NCBI GenBank assembly: GCA_015061625.1
Contig: SUWG01000005.1
Span: 1 to 64,000 of the forward strand
Source of the DNA: Lentisphaerota bacterium
GTDB lineage: Bacteria > Verrucomicrobiota > Lentisphaeria > Victivallales > Victivallaceae
Direction of reading: 5' to 3'
Length of the DNA: 64,000 bases
Both the position numbers and the translations under genes were made by a program. Shown here in pieces: positions 9,035-16,574 of this stretch (positions within the stretch are counted from its first letter, which is position 1; each line of letters starts with the position of its first letter). Below the pieces are notes generated by a model that made no database searches, was not told where the DNA came from, and saw only the letters and a list, made by a program, of their open reading frames with translations.

Positions 9035-9793
9035 ATGAAACGACTCCACCATGGTGGAGTAAAGCATACCTGCTTTACTCTTATTGAACTTCTCGTAGTC
9101 ATCGCCATCATCGCCATTCTGGCGGCGATCCTGCTCCCCGCCCTCAACTCCGCCCGTGAACGCGGCCGTACCGCCAGTTGCGTGAATAACGTCAAACAGA
9201 TCACGCAAGGCATCATGCAATACGGCGATGACAGCAGTTATCTCGCTCACGGCGGCGCATGGGCTAATGCATGGACGAAAAAAGTTGCGCCGTATATCGG
9301 TGGAACTCTTGATGCTTCAGGTGGTATTACCGCCCCCATCGACTCTCTTACCTGCCCCAGCAATCCGGCAGACTTCAGCAAATACAAAGGCAACACTTCG
9401 GTTGCTGGCGCATTCGGTCCCGGCGGCGGTTTGAGTTACATCCTCTCGCTTGCCGGCACTTACACCGACGGTGCTTCCGGTGCCTGTCAGAAGCCGCGTC
9501 ATATTTCCGATATAGTCAATCCCAGTTCCAGATATCTGGTCGTGGAAGGAAATGCCCTGTTTAAGGCTGATGGTTCCAATAAAGACCCCAATTTGCATAC
9601 CTACGGTCAGGATGCGTATGTTCAAGACCTGCGTTTCTCTCATCCGGCTGGAAAAACCGGTACAGTGGTTTCCAGTTTTGCTGATGCCGGTGGTATGACC
9701 ATCGGTTTCATGGATGCTCATGTCGAGGTCAAAACCGGTATCAAGAGTGGTAATTCCGGACAGGATCAGGCATCCTGGTACTATGTTAAGTAA
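9035..9793 (+). CDS. Prepilin-like protein (type II secretion/pilin N-terminus, DUF1559-like)
   Basis: 252 residues. After a short positively charged leader ([13 protein letters not shown]) comes the class III prepilin signal F-TLIE with the hydrophobic helix [19 protein letters not shown] and NSARERGR, so a prepilin peptidase probably cuts before Phe14 and methylates it. The rest is a globular domain with a C-terminal [10 protein letters not shown] motif, related to the H-X9-DG domain of DUF1559-type proteins. Such proteins are abundant in Lentisphaerae; most have no known partner. It lies 23 bp upstream of a large secreted glycosidase-like gene and is probably co-transcribed with it. Codons 3-16 contain the overlapping hairpins listed separately. 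Confidence 0.9.
   Translation: MKRLHHGGVKHTCFTLIELLVVIAIIAILAAILLPALNSARERGRTASCVNNVKQITQGIMQYGDDSSYLAHGGAWANAWTKKVAPYIGGTLDASGGITAPIDSLTCPSNPADFSKYKGNTSVAGAFGPGGGLSYILSLAGTYTDGASGACQKPRHISDIVNPSSRYLVVEGNALFKADGSNKDPNLHTYGQDAYVQDLRFSHPAGKTGTVVSSFADAGGMTIGFMDAHVEVKTGIKSGNSGQDQASWYYVK
9043..9080 (+). repeat. Two overlapping inverted repeats inside the prepilin start
   Basis: ACTCCACCATGGTGGAGT (9043-9060) is a perfect 18-bp palindrome. It overlaps a second inverted repeat with a 10-bp stem, GAGTAAAGCA (9057-9066) and TGCTTTACTC (9071-9080), loop TACC. The GAGT at 9057-9060 belongs to both, so the two structures compete. The same arrangement with changed arms is found at 24100, 25032 and 45411. 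Confidence 0.9.
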
Positions 9794-9816
9794 ATGTTTC
9801 CGGAGTGTGATTTTTA

Positions 9817-12800
9817 ATGCGTAAGTTTCTTGTTTTGTTGACAGTTCTTTCCGCCGCTTTTACTGTGGCGGCGGAAAATATGGTAAGAAATGCTGATTTT
9901 TCCAGCCGGACCAGTGCCGGTCTGCCCCACTACTGGCTGGTGCGCGGTAAAGCCGATGGTTTCCGTCCGGCTGACGGCGCAATGACTATGGGTAAAGCCG
10001 ATGAGGTCATCTGGCTCATCCAGTATCTGCCCGAAGATCTTGAGCGCGGTAAGGAATATGAATTTTCTTTCACCGTCAGCGGCCGCGGACAGTACCGGGC
10101 CTATGCCGAGTGGTCATATTTCCAGGATGGCAAAAAACATCTGCGTTCCACCGGCGGCGGTTTGCGTAATACGCCCGCTGACAATACCCCGGTGCGCATC
10201 GTTTTCACCCTGCCGGATAATGCCCAGCGGCCCTACATCGTGTTTCAGGCCCCCAAAGGCAGTGAAGTTACTTTCCGGGATGTGAAATTCACCCCCTATA
10301 TCCGCCCGCTGGTCGCCAATGCCGACTTCGTCCAGATCGCCGGTAACGGCAAAGCGGTCGATTGGGCCACCCGCGGCACCGCCGATCAATTCACCTTTGC
10401 CCCCGGCAAAGTCACCATGCGTTCCGCAGAGGGCAAAAATGCCTACCTCATTCAGGATCTGCAGAAACGTCTGCTCCCCGGCGCAACTTACCGGATGACG
10501 TGCAAAGTTTCCGCCAAAGCCAACAGCCGTTTCCGCTGTTATGTCGAAAGTTCCTTCGTCGTTTCCGGTCAACGCTCCACCAAGGCGTTCCACGCTCAAT
10601 GGACGACTCTGGAAGCCGGGGAAAAGGTCGTTTCCTATGAATTCACCATGGGCAATACTGCCATCGGCGCTCTGCTCGTTTTCAATATCATGGGTGATGC
10701 CGAAGTGACCGTCAGCGATATCAAAATGGAATTGCTCAATGCTCCCAATCCCCCGATCGTCGTGCCGCAGCAGCCGGTTTTTGGCGGCGCATGGCAGGGC
10801 CGCGGTATCACCGCCGACGGCAATCAGGTGACCATCCCCAGAGGTGCGACCGCCACCCGCTGGATGATCGAACTTATCCCCGGTAAAAGATATACCATCA
10901 CCCACTCTTCCAGAGGTGAGGGCAAAAGCGACAGCGATTCCGGATTCTACTTCTACGATACCAAAGTGCGTTTCACCAACGGCAAAATCGTGCAGATCGC
11001 CCACGAAGATACCGGAAGACTTCTGCAGAATAAATCCTACACCTTTGTCGCCCAGACCCCGACCGCCATTCTGGAAATCATCCCCTGCGGCGTGGATAAT
11101 CTCATCATCCGGGAACTCCAACTGCGTGAAGCCCCCCCCGAAGCCGAAGTCGTGCCGGAGTTGACCTTCTATCTCCAGCGCAACAAAATCTACAGCAAAC
11201 TGCATCCGGCAACCGTGGATGGATATCTTTCCAATCCGCATAACGCCGCTTCCGCCAAAATCATTTTCAACGGCGAAACCTACACCACCACCAAAGACGG
11301 CAACCTTTTCCGCTTTACGCTCAAAACCGCCGGTCTGGCGGTCGGTTCATACGAAGTGACCGCTGAATTGACCGCCGCCAACGGCAGCAAAACTACCGTC
11401 AAAAGCGAAATTACCGTCATGCCCCCCGCCCCGACCGAAGTCACCGTCGGCCCCGGAAGGCTCCTCTATGTCAATGGTCAACCCTACCTCGCCATCGGCC
11501 CGTGGGCTCTGCCCAATTCCCATAACCCCAGCGTTATGGAATTCGCCGCCCAACGCGGGGTGAACTTCCTCAAGGTCCGTTTCGCCGATCCGGTGAAATT
11601 CAAGGAGTACCTCGACCTCGCCCACCGCTACGGTATGAAAGTTTGCTTCAATACCGGTTCTCCTTCCGATGCCAGCGACGGTGCCTACCGCACCTGGCTC
11701 CACGGCGTCGAATCCGTCCTCACTCCGGAAATCCTCGCTCACCCCGCTCTGCTCTGCTACTTCCTGCAGGATGAGCCTTTCTGGGTCGGATATCCCGTAA
11801 CTGTACTCGACCGCTGTTACAAAGAAATGCAGCGCATCGACCCCTACCGCCCCGTCTGGATCAATGCCGCTCCCCGCGGCACTCATGCCGATCAGATCCC
11901 CTTCGCCAGAGTTTGCGATATCTACGGCGTGGATATCTATCCCGTACCCGCTTCATCCGGTCACAGCCATCTGGAAGATAAAACCATCGCCTGTGTCGGC
12001 AAATACGCCCTGCGTAAAGCCGAGATCGCCGGTGATACCAAACCGATCGCTATGGCTCTGCAAGGCTTCTCATGGCGCGCCATGAGCGATAAAGTCGAGA
12101 GTGACCGCTCCGTCTATCCGACCGCTCATGAAAACCGCTTCATGACCTTCGACTGCCTGATCAATGAATCCGCCATGCTCGGCTGGTGGGGTACCGGTTA
12201 CATCCTCGTTCCGGAATTCTACAACGTACTCTATGCTCAATTCGATGAATTGCGCCGCCTCTATCCCATCCTTATCGGCAACGCTTCACGCCGTCAGGAG
12301 ACCCGTGACGGCATTGAATACCGCACCTACACCGGTAACGGTTACACCATGATCATCTCCGCCAATCCCACCGAAGAACGGCGCACCGGTACTTTTACCA
12401 ATACCGGATTTACCGGTTCCGTCACCGAATGGGCCACCGGACGCAAACTTATCGCCGATAACGGTAACTTCAGCGACTCTTTTGAACCTTTCGCCGTTCA
12501 TATCTACTATCAGGGTACGCTCCCGGCATCCGCCACTTCCGCCGCCAATGACCCCGCCCACAACAACCCCTTTACCGAGGATGTTCGCCTGCGGGTCAAC
12601 GGCCGTATCTATGACGGTAACGGCGTCTGGATCTGGAATGCTTCCGGTATCGGCGTCAGAGGCAGTACCGCTGTGCTGCGCAAAACTTTCACCGTCACCG
12701 GTCAGACCACCGTGCGTATCCACATTTCCGCCGATGACCGCGCCGAAATCTACTGCAACGGCCGCAAAGCCGGGGAAGTTTCCGACTTTACTTTCATGCA

Positions 12801-13038
12801 GAGGATCGACCTGACCCCATTCATCGTCAACGGCGAAAATACCATCGAGATCCACGCCGCCGACGGCGGCATCCTGCCCTGCGGCGTGCTGGCAGAGATC
12901 CACGCCGGAAGTCAGATCTATGCCACCGGCAGTGACTGGCTCGGCGCGGCAACCGTCGATGGACCTTTCGTTCCCGCCGGTGTCGTCGCCAAATTCGGCG
13001 AAGAGGCGTGGGGACGCGGCGTCCGCTTCTGCCCTTAA
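9817..13038 (+). CDS. Large secreted glycosidase-like protein with CBM-type repeats
   Basis: 1073 residues with a signal peptide (MRKFLVLLTVLSAAFTVAA). Residues about 20-310 hold two tandem carbohydrate-binding-like beta domains (both open with NADF and have TFRDVKF/TVSDIKM-type ends, like CBM4_9), then a third sandwich (about 320-440). A TIM-barrel follows (about 545-850; VNGQPYLAIGPWALP, MKVCFNTG, LLCYFLQDEPFW, DIYGVDIYPV). The E in QDEPFW is a good candidate catalytic acid. The C-terminus (about 920-1050) is a galactose-binding-like fold (STAVLRKTFTV, AEIYCNGRKAG). It resembles GH5/GH42-clan proteins, but the exact family is not recognised. Secreted or periplasmic; paired with the prepilin at 9035. 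Confidence 0.8.
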   Translation: MRKFLVLLTVLSAAFTVAAENMVRNADFSSRTSAGLPHYWLVRGKADGFRPADGAMTMGKADEVIWLIQYLPEDLERGKEYEFSFTVSGRGQYRAYAEWSYFQDGKKHLRSTGGGLRNTPADNTPVRIVFTLPDNAQRPYIVFQAPKGSEVTFRDVKFTPYIRPLVANADFVQIAGNGKAVDWATRGTADQFTFAPGKVTMRSAEGKNAYLIQDLQKRLLPGATYRMTCKVSAKANSRFRCYVESSFVVSGQRSTKAFHAQWTTLEAGEKVVSYEFTMGNTAIGALLVFNIMGDAEVTVSDIKMELLNAPNPPIVVPQQPVFGGAWQGRGITADGNQVTIPRGATATRWMIELIPGKRYTITHSSRGEGKSDSDSGFYFYDTKVRFTNGKIVQIAHEDTGRLLQNKSYTFVAQTPTAILEIIPCGVDNLIIRELQLREAPPEAEVVPELTFYLQRNKIYSKLHPATVDGYLSNPHNAASAKIIFNGETYTTTKDGNLFRFTLKTAGLAVGSYEVTAELTAANGSKTTVKSEITVMPPAPTEVTVGPGRLLYVNGQPYLAIGPWALPNSHNPSVMEFAAQRGVNFLKVRFADPVKFKEYLDLAHRYGMKVCFNTGSPSDASDGAYRTWLHGVESVLTPEILAHPALLCYFLQDEPFWVGYPVTVLDRCYKEMQRIDPYRPVWINAAPRGTHADQIPFARVCDIYGVDIYPVPASSGHSHLEDKTIACVGKYALRKAEIAGDTKPIAMALQGFSWRAMSDKVESDRSVYPTAHENRFMTFDCLINESAMLGWWGTGYILVPEFYNVLYAQFDELRRLYPILIGNASRRQETRDGIEYRTYTGNGYTMIISANPTEERRTGTFTNTGFTGSVTEWATGRKLIADNGNFSDSFEPFAVHIYYQGTLPASATSAANDPAHNNPFTEDVRLRVNGRIYDGNGVWIWNASGIGVRGSTAVLRKTFTVTGQTTVRIHISADDRAEIYCNGRKAGEVSDFTFMQRIDLTPFIVNGENTIEIHAADGGILPCGVLAEIHAGSQIYATGSDWLGAATVDGPFVPAGVVAKFGEEAWGRGVRFCP

Positions 13039-13072
13039 CCTGCTTTTCTTTTCACGGGAAAAGAAAAGCAGG
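13039..13072 (+). terminator. Strong 15-bp hairpin just after the stop codon
   Basis: CCTGCTTTTCTTTTC (13039-13053) pairs perfectly with GAAAAGAAAAGCAGG (13058-13072) across an ACGG loop, starting at the base after the TAA of the secreted glycosidase gene. It lacks a clean T run, so it may stabilise the mRNA 3' end rather than terminate. Confidence 0.6.
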
Positions 13073-13149
13073 CAAAAGAAAAGCGGTGTGTCGCGCCGCT
13101 CCGTTGTCGCGGCTTGATCGACGCTTTTTGAAAAAAAGCTTGGCAAAAA

Positions 13150-13184
13150 CTCAGTGGAGTAACACCCACTGGGTTTTTCTTTTT
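13150..13184 (+). terminator. Rho-independent terminator
   Basis: CTCAGTGG (13150-13157) pairs with CCACTGGG (13166-13173), including one G-T pair, followed by TTTTTCTTTTT. This is the likely end of the 9035-13038 transcript. Confidence 0.7.
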
Positions 13185-13191
13185 ATACGGG

Positions 13192-13252
13192 GGTATGCTC
13201 CCTCATAAAATCGTTTGCAAAACCCGACCTTGCCGCATACTGACGGCAAATT
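13192..13252 (+). repeat. Right half of a family A hairpin element
   Basis: From GTATG onward this matches the right arm of the complete element at 56875-56998 (CTCCCTCATAAAATCG ... CGGCAAAT), but the left arm is missing and terminator DNA sits in its place. The break lies at the hairpin tip. Confidence 0.75.
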
Positions 13253-13651
13253 GGCCGCAGTGTGGTTCGGCTCACGGGCGGTTGACACCGCCCTTAACAG
13301 GGGGCGTTGCCCCCCGTACCCCCCGAAAGTGGTAATGATTTACAAACTTTCTGATTGAGCCGCGACATCGGAGCGGCGAGACACCTCGCAACCCGCCGAG
13401 CGGGCGCCCCCGTACCCCCGGTAGACAGCAGTCTGCCGGGGTTTTGTTTGTTTCGGCTCAACGGTAACTAACGGTAATTAACGGATAGCCGGCAGGGGCA
13501 TTATCCCGGCTGGCGTTGCTCCGTACTCATCCGTACCCCTCCGTACCTATCCGTACCGGGCGCATATCGAGCGCAAGCGAGCCGCAGTGTGGTTCGGCTT
13601 ACGGGCGGTTGACACCGCCCTTGACAGGGGGCGTTGCCCCCCGTACCCCCG

Positions 13652-13779
13652 CTTTTGCTTTGCATTGCGGGCAATCTCTTGTCAAACCATCGGACACCGG
13701 CTCGGTCACATACATAGTATGCTCCCTCGCCGTTGCCTCTGTTTGACTTCGACCTTGTCTCGCACTGCTTCGCAAAAAG
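13652..13779. repeat. Family A hairpin element, copy 1
   Basis: A 128-bp imperfect hairpin. The outer stem is CTTTTGC with GCAAAAAG, the middle stem GTCAAAC (13681-13687) with GTTTGAC (13741-13747), the inner stem CGGC with GCCG, and the tip CATAC-ATA-GTATG (13709-13721). Compared with the copy at 58736 the tip and outer stems have changed on both sides. Confidence 0.8.
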
Positions 13780-14011
13780 TACGCAGTCTGCCGGGGGTTT
13801 GTTTGTTTCGGCTCAACGGTAACTAACGGTAACAAACGGTATGGCGGGGCATTATCCCGGCTGGCGTTGCTCCGTACTCATCCGTACCTCTCCGTACCTA
13901 TCCGTACCGGGCGCATATCGAGCGCAAGCGAGCCGCACAAGGTAAAGTAAAAGCCGCCACCCTCCCGTGCCGGGGGAGGAAAAGGCGTTAGCGTTTGCCT
14001 CCCCTCAAGCG

Positions 14012-14165
14012 CACAAAAGCCAATAACCGCTCCATCGGTCAATTACCGGCAACAAATACGCACAAGAGCCAATAACCGCTCCATCGGTCAATTACCGGCA
14101 ACAAATACGCACAAGAGGCAATAACCGCTCCATCGGTCAATTACCGGCAACAAATACGCACACAA
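14012..14165. repeat. 49-bp tandem repeat, about three copies
   Basis: Units starting at 14041 and 14090 are almost identical over 49 bp (AATTACCGGCAACAAATACG ... CCATCGGTC), with partial copies on both sides. Each holds CGGT and ACCG arms. Single diverged units occur at about 212 and 26812. There are no unique spacers, so this is not a CRISPR array. Confidence 0.85.
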
Positions 14166-14295
14166 AGCCTGTAACTGTTTTGCCGATCAATCACCTTTTT
14201 TTGATGAAAAATCTCTCTTCAACTTGCAAAACATGGTCACTGCGGTTAAATTATTCACCGCGACTTTAATAACCAGCATAAAACAGGTATTCATC

Positions 14296-15582
14296 ATGGA
14301 TTTTGGCAAAGGCGATTCATCGTGGTTCACTCATGACCGGTTCGGTATGTTCATTCACTGGGGCATTTACTCCATGCACGGCCGGGGCGAATGGCAGGGC
14401 GTGATCGAAAATATGAGTGATGAACAATATGAAAACTACTATAAATATTTCGACCCCGATCTTTTCGATGCCAAAATCTGGGCCAAAGCCGCCAGAGAAG
14501 CCGGTATGAAATATGTGGTTTTCACCGTCAAGCACCACGAGGGATTCTGTATGTATGATTCAGAATTCACCGACTACAAATCCACCACCGCTTGCGGCCG
14601 GGATCTGCTCCGGGAGATCGTCGATGCTTTCCGCGCCGAGGGGTTGCGCATCGGTTTGTATTATTCGCTGATCGACTGGCATCACCCCCACTTCGAAATC
14701 GATGTCAATCACCCCTACCGTGAACGGGATGACCGCGATGAACTCAATAAAACCCGCAATATGGATATCTACCGCCAGTACATCAAAGATCAGACCAGAG
14801 AAATCCTCACCAAATACGGCGATATCGATATCGGCTGGTTCGACTTTTCCTATCCCCATGTCTCTTACAATCCCAAAGGCCGGGAGGCGTGGGATTCGGA
14901 AGGTCTGGTCAAACTCATCCGTTCCATCCGGCCGTCGATCATGCTCAATAACCGCCTCGATCTGCCCGGCGGCGGGGATATCGTCACTCCCGAACAGAAT
15001 ACCCCGGAAGAACCCATCCTCGATGAAAACGGCAATGTCGCCGTCTGGGAAGGCTGCCAGACTTTCGGCGGCAGTTGGGGCTACAAACGTGATGAATATA
15101 CCTGGAAATCGGAAAAACAGTGTATCGATATGCTGGTCAACCACGTTTCCAGAGGCGGTAATCTGCTGATGAATGTGGGCCCGACCAGCCGTGGTTTTCT
15201 GGATGACCGGGCAATGACCGGTCTGGGATATTTTGCCAAATGGATGAAGTATTGTTCCAAATCCATCTACGGTTGCGGCATCGCTCCGGCGGAATTTCCC
15301 GAACCGCGCGACTGCCGTTACACTTACAATCCGGAAACCAAACGGCTTTATCTGCACTTTATGAATTGGCCTTTTATGTATATCAATCTGCCGAAACTGG
15401 CGGGCAAAGTGGCTTATGCCAGATTTCTGCATGACGGCAGTGAAGTGCAGTTCCGCACGGCTGAACCGGCAACTCTGCACAACCACCTTAACGTATATGC
15501 CCCGGATGACAGTCTGATCCTCACTCTGCCGGTGAAAAAGCCGGATCTGGCGGTGCCGGTGGTCGAATTGATTTTGAAATAA
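14296..15582 (+). CDS. Alpha-L-fucosidase, GH29
   Basis: About 428 residues from ATG 14296; an in-frame start 24 codons earlier lacks support. GH29 features are clear: WFTHDRFGMFIHWGIYS at the N-terminus, KYVVFTVKHHEGFCMYDS, and IDIGWFDFSYP carrying the expected catalytic Asp. The barrel is about 340 residues with a short beta domain after it, ending near PDLAVPVVELILK. No signal peptide is visible, so it probably hydrolyses fucose from oligosaccharides in the cytoplasm. It starts a same-strand run with GH43, a GH5-like enzyme and a MATE exporter; the GH43 gene begins 21 bp after its stop. Confidence 0.92.
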   Translation: MDFGKGDSSWFTHDRFGMFIHWGIYSMHGRGEWQGVIENMSDEQYENYYKYFDPDLFDAKIWAKAAREAGMKYVVFTVKHHEGFCMYDSEFTDYKSTTACGRDLLREIVDAFRAEGLRIGLYYSLIDWHHPHFEIDVNHPYRERDDRDELNKTRNMDIYRQYIKDQTREILTKYGDIDIGWFDFSYPHVSYNPKGREAWDSEGLVKLIRSIRPSIMLNNRLDLPGGGDIVTPEQNTPEEPILDENGNVAVWEGCQTFGGSWGYKRDEYTWKSEKQCIDMLVNHVSRGGNLLMNVGPTSRGFLDDRAMTGLGYFAKWMKYCSKSIYGCGIAPAEFPEPRDCRYTYNPETKRLYLHFMNWPFMYINLPKLAGKVAYARFLHDGSEVQFRTAEPATLHNHLNVYAPDDSLILTLPVKKPDLAVPVVELILK

Positions 15583-15603
15583 TTGATAAAACAAAGGTGT
15601 ATT

Positions 15604-16458
15604 ATGTCAAATCCTGATCGTGAACCTTTGGCTTTGCCCGATCCGTTTATTCTGTATCACAACGGCGTATATTACGCTTACGGTTCAAGAAATGAGGAGG
15701 GTATTCCGGTTTACACATCGGATGATATGCTCAACTGGAAGTATCACGGCATCGCATTTCATCAGGATAATGCCTGGTCGGATAAACTTTTCTGGGCTCC
15801 GGAAGTTTATAAAGTCAAAGATCGTTTTGTCATGTATGTCACCGTCAACTGGCATATTTCGGCGGCATTTGCCGATTCGCCCTGCGGCCCATTCATCCAG
15901 GATAAAAATACACCGATCTGGCCGCATGAAAGGTCGATCGACAATTCACTTTTCATCGCCCCCGACGGTCAGGCATACGTTTTCTGGAACCGGGGCGATC
16001 CCAATGGCGTTTACGTTGCCGAAGTCGAAAGCGATCTGGTCACGGTCAGAGCCGGAACTCTCCGGCTCTGTGTCACTCCGGAACTGCCGTGGGAAACGAT
16101 TCAGAATACCATTTGCGAAGGGCCGTTTTGCATCGAGCATGAAGGCAAATATATTCTGACCTATTCCGTCAATGATTACCGCAGTCAGGATTATTCCATC
16201 GGTGCCGCCGAAGCGGATCACCCGCTGGGCCCGTGGAAAAAATATGATCAGCCGCTGTTGCGCCGCCCCGGCCAACTGGTCGGCACCGGGCATCACAGTT
16301 TTTTCCATGATAAAGATGGCAAAATGCGGGCGGTTTTTCACGCCCATCACAGCGAAACGGAGATCCATCCCCGGTTGACTTATATTACGGATGTTACTTT
16401 TACGGATGGTAAAATCGCACTTTCTCCGGAGTATACTGCGTTGAAAGTGATCCGGTAA
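15604..16458 (+). CDS. Glycoside hydrolase family 43 protein
   Basis: About 284 residues. The five-bladed propeller family is recognised from LPDPFILYHNGVYYAYGS (catalytic base Asp), the second-blade WAPEVYKVKDRFVMYVTV, and the acid Glu in ICEGPFCIEHEGKYILTYS. GH43 enzymes usually act on arabinofuranosides or xylosides; some act on galactans. No signal peptide is seen, so it likely works on imported oligosaccharides. AAAGG precedes ATG 15604; a start seven codons upstream is possible but lacks a ribosome site. Immediately downstream of the GH29 gene, so probably co-expressed. Confidence 0.9.
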   Translation: MSNPDREPLALPDPFILYHNGVYYAYGSRNEEGIPVYTSDDMLNWKYHGIAFHQDNAWSDKLFWAPEVYKVKDRFVMYVTVNWHISAAFADSPCGPFIQDKNTPIWPHERSIDNSLFIAPDGQAYVFWNRGDPNGVYVAEVESDLVTVRAGTLRLCVTPELPWETIQNTICEGPFCIEHEGKYILTYSVNDYRSQDYSIGAAEADHPLGPWKKYDQPLLRRPGQLVGTGHHSFFHDKDGKMRAVFHAHHSETEIHPRLTYITDVTFTDGKIALSPEYTALKVIR

Positions 16459-16486
16459 AAAAACAAAATGTTTCAAATGTTTCATT

Positions 16487-16517
16487 CACCGGGGATGGAA
16501 AAAAGCCATTCCCGGTG
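16487..16517 (+). terminator. Stem-loop between GH43 and GH5-like genes
   Basis: CACCGGGGATGG pairs with CCATTCCCGGTG (one G-T pair) across a 7-nt loop, but only a short T-poor tail follows. It may be a weak terminator or a processing hairpin. Confidence 0.45.
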
Positions 16518-16574
16518 CTATCTTATAAGAATGTGTTAAGTTTATAATATTAAAATAAAGTTGAGGATAGAAAA

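Larger units (their letters stand above)
13253..14165. repeat. Mosaic intergenic repeat island 2
   Basis: No gene is supported between 13039 and 14295. In order the island contains: a GGCCGCAGTG-led module with GGGCGGT/ACCGCCC and GGGGGC/GCCCCC hairpins (13253-13325); a GAGCCGCGACATCGGAGCGG module (13356-13410) shared with 26896; 10-bp-period AACGGT and CCGTAC arrays (13460-13560); a second GGCCGCAGTG-type module (13580-13650); a full family A hairpin (13652-13779); a second pair of period-10 arrays (13815-13910); a CCTCCCC hairpin (13968-14003); and 49-bp tandem repeats. The 131 bp between the island and the GH29 start show nothing further. Confidence 0.8.

Noticed and set aside
9051-9434. 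Alternative start at the ATG inside the CCATGG palindrome of the prepilin gene
   Set aside because: It is out of frame with the prepilin and leads to no meaningful protein; the ribosome site is placed for ATG 9035.
10114-11241. Antisense open frame of 375 codons under the 9817 gene
   Set aside because: The sense frame carries tandem CBM-like domains and continues through the barrel. The antisense translation is rich in Gly, Asp and Phe with no domain pattern.
13652-13779. Integron attC site or integron cassette array
   Set aside because: The size and hairpin shape are similar, but I could not find paired RYYYAAC and GTTRRRY ends, there is no integrase, and the intervals between copies do not look like cassettes.
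14012-14165. CRISPR array
   Set aside because: The 49-bp units are contiguous without unique spacers and no cas gene is in the window.
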